Positions 5,111 through 7,642 of a stretch of DNA of 7,642 nucleotides are shown piece by piece (positions within the stretch are counted from its first letter, which is position 1; every line of letters begins with the position of its first letter). The DNA is from Acidobacteriota bacterium (lineage in GTDB: Bacteria; Acidobacteriota; Terriglobia; Terriglobales; Acidobacteriaceae), in the NCBI GenBank assembly GCA_025353435.1, contig JANXQR010000303.1, positions 1-7,642 of the forward strand. Direction: 5' to 3'. The position numbers and the translations under genes are program-made. The notes under the pieces were generated by a model. That model was given only the letters and a program-made list of their open reading frames with translations. It searched no databases and was not told the origin of the DNA.

Positions 5111-6859
5111 ATGAAGAATGCCATCGCCCTCCTCGTCATCGGAGCCTCAATGACCGCTATGACCGCCAGTGCCGCCAATCCCGTGAAGCAGAAGTTCCAG
5201 ACGCTCTCCGACGACTACCTCGACCTGGTCTACTTCCCCTACAACCCCACCACCGGCACCCTTTCCGGCTACCACCAATACGACACCCAACTCGAGGACT
5301 ACTCCCGCAAGTCCCTCGACGCCCAGATCGCCGCGCTCAAGACCTACCAGACGCGCATCGTCATCATCCCCGCCGAAGGTCTTGACCAGACCACCCGCGG
5401 CGACCGCGAAATGGTCCTCAACAACATCCGTTCCACCCTCCTCACGCTTGAGACCATCCGCCCCTGGGAAAGGAATCCCGACGGTTACTCAAGCGGCGTC
5501 GCCGGCTCCGCCTTCTCGCTCATGGAGCGCAAATTCGCCTCTCCCGACGACCGCCTCCGCTCCATCATTGCCCGCGAGAAGCTCATGCCGTCACGCCTTG
5601 AAGAGGCCCGCGAGAATCTCAAGAATCCTCCCCGTATCTTCACCGAAATCGCCATCGATCAGCTCCCCGGCACCATCGGCTTCTTCAAGAACGACGTGCC
5701 CCTTGCCTTCGCCGAAGCCAAAGACCCCGCGCTCAAAGCCGAATTCGAGACGACCAACGCCGCCGTCATCGCCGCACTCTCGAGCTATCTGGATTGGCTC
5801 AAGTCCGACCTTCTCCCCAAATCAAACGGCGACTTCAAAATCGGCGCCGACACCTTTGCGAAAAAACTCCAATACGACGAAATGGTTGACATCCCCCTCG
5901 ACAAACTCCTCGAAATCGATTGGGCAGATCTGAAGAAAAACCAACAGCACTTCAAGGAAGTCGCAAAGGAGCTTGAGCCTGGCAAGGATCCGCAAGCCGT
6001 CCTGCTCGAACTTGGCCAGAACCACCCCGCGCCCGATCAGTTGCTCAATGCCTTCCGCGCCACCTTTGACAGCCTGATCGCCTTCATCAAGGAACACAAG
6101 ATCGTCACCATTCCGTCCGATGTGCGCCCCATTCTCGAAGAGACGCCCCCGTTCATGCGCGCCACCACGCAGGCCAGTATGGACACACCTGGCCCTTACG
6201 AAACCCACGCCACCGAAGCCTACTTCAACGTCACCCTCCCCGACCCCTCCATGACGCCCGCCGAGGTCGAGGGCTACATGCACTCCTTCAACGTGGGCAC
6301 CGTCATCTCGACCGCGGTGCATGAGGCGTATCCCGGCCACTACATTCAGTTCCTGTGGGTGCCGCAAGCGCCGAGCCGGGTGCGCAAGCTGCTGGGCGCC
6401 GCCACCAACGTCGAGGGCTGGGCGCATTACTGCGAGCAGATGATGCTCGACCAGGGCTACGGCCAGCCTGGGGCGGGGGCCAAGGATGCGCGCGAGGCCA
6501 AATTCCTGCGTCTCGGCCAGCTTCAGGATGCCTTGCTTAGGAATGCTCGATTCATCGTCGGAATCCAGATGCATACCGGCAAGATGACTTTTGACGAGGC
6601 TGTCGCGTTTTTTCAGAAGGAGGGGTACCAGTCGAAGGAGACCTCCCTGGTTGAATCGCGGCGCGGCACCGGCGACCCGACTTACCTTTACTACACGCTG
6701 GGTAAACTGCAGATCATGAAGCTGCGCGAGGACCTCAAAAAGAAGCAGGGGGCGGCGTTCAGTCTGGAGGAGTTCCACAACACTTTTTTGAAGCAGGGAT
6801 TTCCGCCGATCAAGATCGTGCGGCAGGCGATGCTGGGCGATTCCTCTCCAACGCTGTAA
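5111..6859 (+). CDS. Secreted DUF885-family protein, putative zinc metallopeptidase
   Basis: This 582-residue protein has a Sec signal peptide (MKNAIALLVIGASMTAMTASA, probable cleavage near residues 21-22), so it is likely periplasmic or secreted. The length is normal for the DUF885 family. The hallmark HEAYPGH lies at residues 404-410 (HExxPGH, a zincin-like motif with His404, Glu405 and His410). EGWAHYCE follows at 435-442, whose glutamates are candidates for a further metal ligand, and then a conserved GDPTYLYYTLGK segment at 521-532. The N-terminal part (TLSGYHQYDTQLEDYS, about 50-65) also fits the family. All expected motifs are intact, so activity is plausible. The family is widespread in Acidobacteria and presumed peptidase, but no substrate can be read from sequence. 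The start is set by GGAGAG at 5100-5105. Codon use changes inside the gene: C-ending codons dominate the first two thirds and G-ending codons the last third. It probably has its own promoter, not identified. Confidence 0.9.
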   Translation: MKNAIALLVIGASMTAMTASAANPVKQKFQTLSDDYLDLVYFPYNPTTGTLSGYHQYDTQLEDYSRKSLDAQIAALKTYQTRIVIIPAEGLDQTTRGDREMVLNNIRSTLLTLETIRPWERNPDGYSSGVAGSAFSLMERKFASPDDRLRSIIAREKLMPSRLEEARENLKNPPRIFTEIAIDQLPGTIGFFKNDVPLAFAEAKDPALKAEFETTNAAVIAALSSYLDWLKSDLLPKSNGDFKIGADTFAKKLQYDEMVDIPLDKLLEIDWADLKKNQQHFKEVAKELEPGKDPQAVLLELGQNHPAPDQLLNAFRATFDSLIAFIKEHKIVTIPSDVRPILEETPPFMRATTQASMDTPGPYETHATEAYFNVTLPDPSMTPAEVEGYMHSFNVGTVISTAVHEAYPGHYIQFLWVPQAPSRVRKLLGAATNVEGWAHYCEQMMLDQGYGQPGAGAKDAREAKFLRLGQLQDALLRNARFIVGIQMHTGKMTFDEAVAFFQKEGYQSKETSLVESRRGTGDPTYLYYTLGKLQIMKLREDLKKKQGAAFSLEEFHNTFLKQGFPPIKIVRQAMLGDSSPTL

Positions 6860-6945
6860 AAGTCGCACAAACATGCAAAATAAAAACGACCAACTTGATT
6901 GGAATGATGGGATTGCACACCGTTGGGGGGGGAATTTCGCGCCAA

Positions 6946-6961
6946 TGTGATTTGGATCACA
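6946..6961. promoter_or_regulatory. CRP/FNR-superfamily-type palindrome TGTGA-N6-TCACA
   Basis: TGTGATTTGGATCACA is a perfect match to the E. coli CRP half-site arrangement. It lies 87 nt after the DUF885 stop codon, with no annotated gene start nearby on either strand, which is an unusual place for an activator site. A weak promoter downstream (TGAACA 6991-6996, 18 bp, GAGAAT 7015-7020) could be its target. A chance match, or a different local regulator, cannot be excluded. Confidence 0.35.
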
Positions 6962-6966
6962 AAAGA

Positions 6967-7001
6967 CAGTGAACAGTGGGCAGTGATCAGTGAACAGCGT
7001 G
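6967..7001. repeat. Five tandem heptamers (CAGTGNN)
   Basis: The units are CAGTGAA, CAGTGGG, CAGTGAT, CAGTGAA and a degenerate CAGCGTG, head to tail with no spacer. They start 5 bp after the CRP-type palindrome. The origin may be slippage. Spaced 7 bp apart, the units would not lie on one face of the helix, which argues against a simple operator array. Confidence 0.75.
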
Positions 7002-7103
7002 AATGAGTGAAGAAGAGAATGGCGGGCAGGGATCAGGCGGGCGCGGTTTGTGGTGGCGGTCTGCATTGGCTTCTCCCTTCGGGTTGAAAACGTCGTGAAA
7101 TGG

Positions 7104-7138
7104 AAAACGCCCGCCGGGTTGGCGGGCGTTGCTTTTTT
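7104..7138 (+). terminator. Rho-independent terminator, possibly bidirectional
   Basis: AACGCCCGCC (7106-7115) and GGCGGGCGTT (7121-7130) form a perfect 10-bp GC-rich stem with a GGGTT loop, followed by GC and six T residues (7133-7138). This is a textbook intrinsic terminator for plus-strand transcription. AAAA at 7104-7107 gives a short U-run on the opposite strand, so it may also stop transcripts from the convergent thioredoxin-like gene. It lies 246 nt beyond the DUF885 stop codon with no nearer hairpin and T-run. The DUF885 mRNA therefore has a long 3' tail, or another small transcript ends here. Confidence 0.88.
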
Positions 7139-7291
7139 GTCTCTATTTCAATGATAGCTGGTTCGATGAATTAATAATGGATTTTCAAATATATTTGTTT
7201 TCTTTGTAATGAACAGGTTGCGACGTTTTCCACAGGGCGAGGGCTTGACAACATTTTGGAGGGGCCCGAAAAAGCATGCCTCAGTGGCTAA

Positions 7292-7339
7292 AGCCCAAGG
7301 CGGCATGAGAGCCTTGGCTGTCAGGGTTAAAACCCTGAC
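7292..7339. repeat. Pair of palindromes, acidobacterial-style intergenic repeat
   Basis: CCAAGGC (7295-7301) pairs with GCCTTGG (7311-7317), and the stem extends past a single bulged C. Immediately after it, GTCAGGGTT-AA-AACCCTGAC (7320-7339) is a perfect palindrome. The stretch before them (GCATGCCTCAGTGGCTAAAGCC) and this palindrome match, from memory, dispersed elements common between genes in acidobacterial genomes. On the minus strand these hairpins lie about 85-130 nt past the thioredoxin-like stop codon and could also act in transcript ending. Confidence 0.55.
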
Positions 7340-7400
7340 CTACCAGCCCCGACCGACTAGCCCCTACCTACCAGCTCTGACCTACCTGAAACTTCTATTT

Positions 7401-7433
7401 CCACCTACGACTTCCTCGCCACCTACGACTTCC
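7401..7433. repeat. 15-bp direct repeat overlapping a stop codon
   Basis: CCACCTACGACTTCC occurs at 7401-7415 and again at 7419-7433 with a 3-bp spacer (18-bp period). The second copy contains the final codons and TAG stop (7425-7423, minus strand) of the thioredoxin-like gene; the first copy lies just beyond it. It looks like a small duplication of the gene's end. Related CTACC-containing units continue leftward to about 7338. Confidence 0.75.
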
Positions 7434-7642
7434 ACTTGATGTTGCAGCCGATACTGGGGCGCTGGTCTTGCGTAACAGGGAGGCCGGCGAGGACTTCGAA
7501 CACGTCGTGTGCATCGTCGGGACGGCCCGCGCGGATGCCCGCGCTCGGCGGCTTGGTGTCGCCACCGACTACCACATTGCCCCCGTGCTTGGCTCGCTCC
7601 GGCACGCCGCCTGCCCGGTCGGAGCGCTGATCACGAAAGTGC
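7423..7642 (-). CDS. C-terminus of thioredoxin/redoxin-family protein (partial, maybe disrupted)
   Basis: The minus strand is open for 72 codons from the right edge to a TAG at 7425-7423. The last 30 residues contain FEVLAGLPVTQDQRPSIGCNIKWKS. The SIGCNIKWK ending after an amphipathic helix and a VLAGxPV segment is characteristic, in my memory, of a group of thioredoxin-fold (AhpC/TSA or redoxin-like) proteins common in Acidobacteria and related bacteria, which reduce or sense peroxides or act in thiol exchange. The upstream part of this frame (residues before about GGDTKPPS) is arginine- and glycine-rich and less like the expected beta-strand. The minus-strand frame beginning at 7640 reads TFVISAPTGQ, which looks more like that strand. 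A frameshift or divergent sequence is possible. The catalytic cysteines lie outside the window. The gene converges on the DUF885 gene. Confidence 0.6.
   Translation of the reverse strand, partial: HFRDQRSDRAGGVPERAKHGGNVVVGGDTKPPSAGIRAGRPDDAHDVFEVLAGLPVTQDQRPSIGCNIKWKS

Larger units (their letters stand above)
6860..7422. other. Intergenic interval between convergent genes
   Basis: These 563 bases separate the end of the DUF885 gene from the end of the thioredoxin-like gene on the other strand. In order they hold an 8-G run (6925-6932), a perfect CRP-type palindrome (6946-6961), a heptamer tandem repeat (6967-7001), a strong terminator hairpin (7106-7138), an AT-rich island of about 24% GC (7141-7210), two palindromes (7292-7339), and imperfect repeats built on CTACC or CCTAC up to the stop codon of the minus-strand gene. 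I see no convincing protein-coding gene. A 25-codon frame at 6873-6950 has no Shine-Dalgarno. Confidence 0.6.

Noticed and set aside
6873..6950. 25-codon plus-strand frame beginning MQNKNDQLDWND
   Set aside because: It has no Shine-Dalgarno, contains an 8-G run that makes the frame fragile, and its stop lies inside the CRP-type palindrome. It is too short to support without conservation.
5822..7066. 414-codon open frame on the minus strand opposite the DUF885 gene
   Set aside because: It is antisense to a confident gene and is a by-product of that gene's GC-rich third positions. The product is His/Arg/Gly/Leu-rich with no recognisable domain.
7226..7234. DnaA-box-like TTTTCCACA next to an AT-rich island
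   Set aside because: It is a single box with one mismatch, and no cluster of boxes or replication gene is nearby. It does not support an origin.
7438..7642. Plus-strand frame open to the right edge (GALVLRNREAGEDF and onward)
   Set aside because: It has no plausible start codon with a ribosome site, no family I recognise, and lies opposite the SIGCNIKWK frame, which does match a family.

Overview
The window looks like a chromosomal segment of an acidobacterium (Acidobacteriota, probably Terriglobia). The main evidence is the pairing of an acidobacterial-type PadR regulator with a large duplicated FtsX/MacB-type permease that has no ATPase (the ADOP family). A secreted DUF885 metallopeptidase-like protein, moderately high GC, and intergenic palindromic repeats of a style I associate with acidobacterial genomes agree with this. 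No database search was possible, so the placement is an inference.

Layout, left to right. (1) 1-160, minus strand: the first 53 codons of an exported protein with a signal peptide, probably an outer-membrane beta-barrel protein, running off the left edge. (2) 161-575: a non-coding divergent interval with short tandem repeats. (3) 576-1481, plus: a ten-helix EamA/DMT-family exporter. (4) 1516-1564: a textbook sigma-70 promoter (TTGACA, 17 bp, TATTAT) overlapped by two near-identical 19-bp repeats carrying TCTAGA, which look like operators. (5) 1570-1920, plus: padR-like repressor gene with a TTG start. (6) 1952-4816, plus: the 954-residue ADOP permease, 31 bp downstream and probably in the same operon. 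(7) 4817-5110: a spacer with a strong stem-loop behind the permease gene and a palindromic repeat element. (8) 5111-6859, plus: a 582-residue secreted DUF885 protein with an intact HExxPGH motif. (9) 6860-7422: a 563-bp non-coding interval with a perfect CRP-type palindrome, a heptamer tandem repeat, a strong intrinsic terminator, an AT-rich island and palindromic repeats. (10) 7423-7642, minus: the C-terminal end of a thioredoxin/redoxin-like protein, entering from the right edge.

How the genes fit together: PadR and the permease form the only clear functional unit. PadR probably represses the promoter it shares with the permease and responds to an unknown ligand. The DMT transporter, the DUF885 protein and the two edge genes appear to be separate transcription units. 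I see no CRISPR array, tRNA, rRNA, transposase or phage gene. I do not see a clearly new multi-gene system. The best candidates for a second look are the operator-like repeat pair, the non-coding interval after the DUF885 gene, and the abrupt codon-usage change inside the DUF885 gene.
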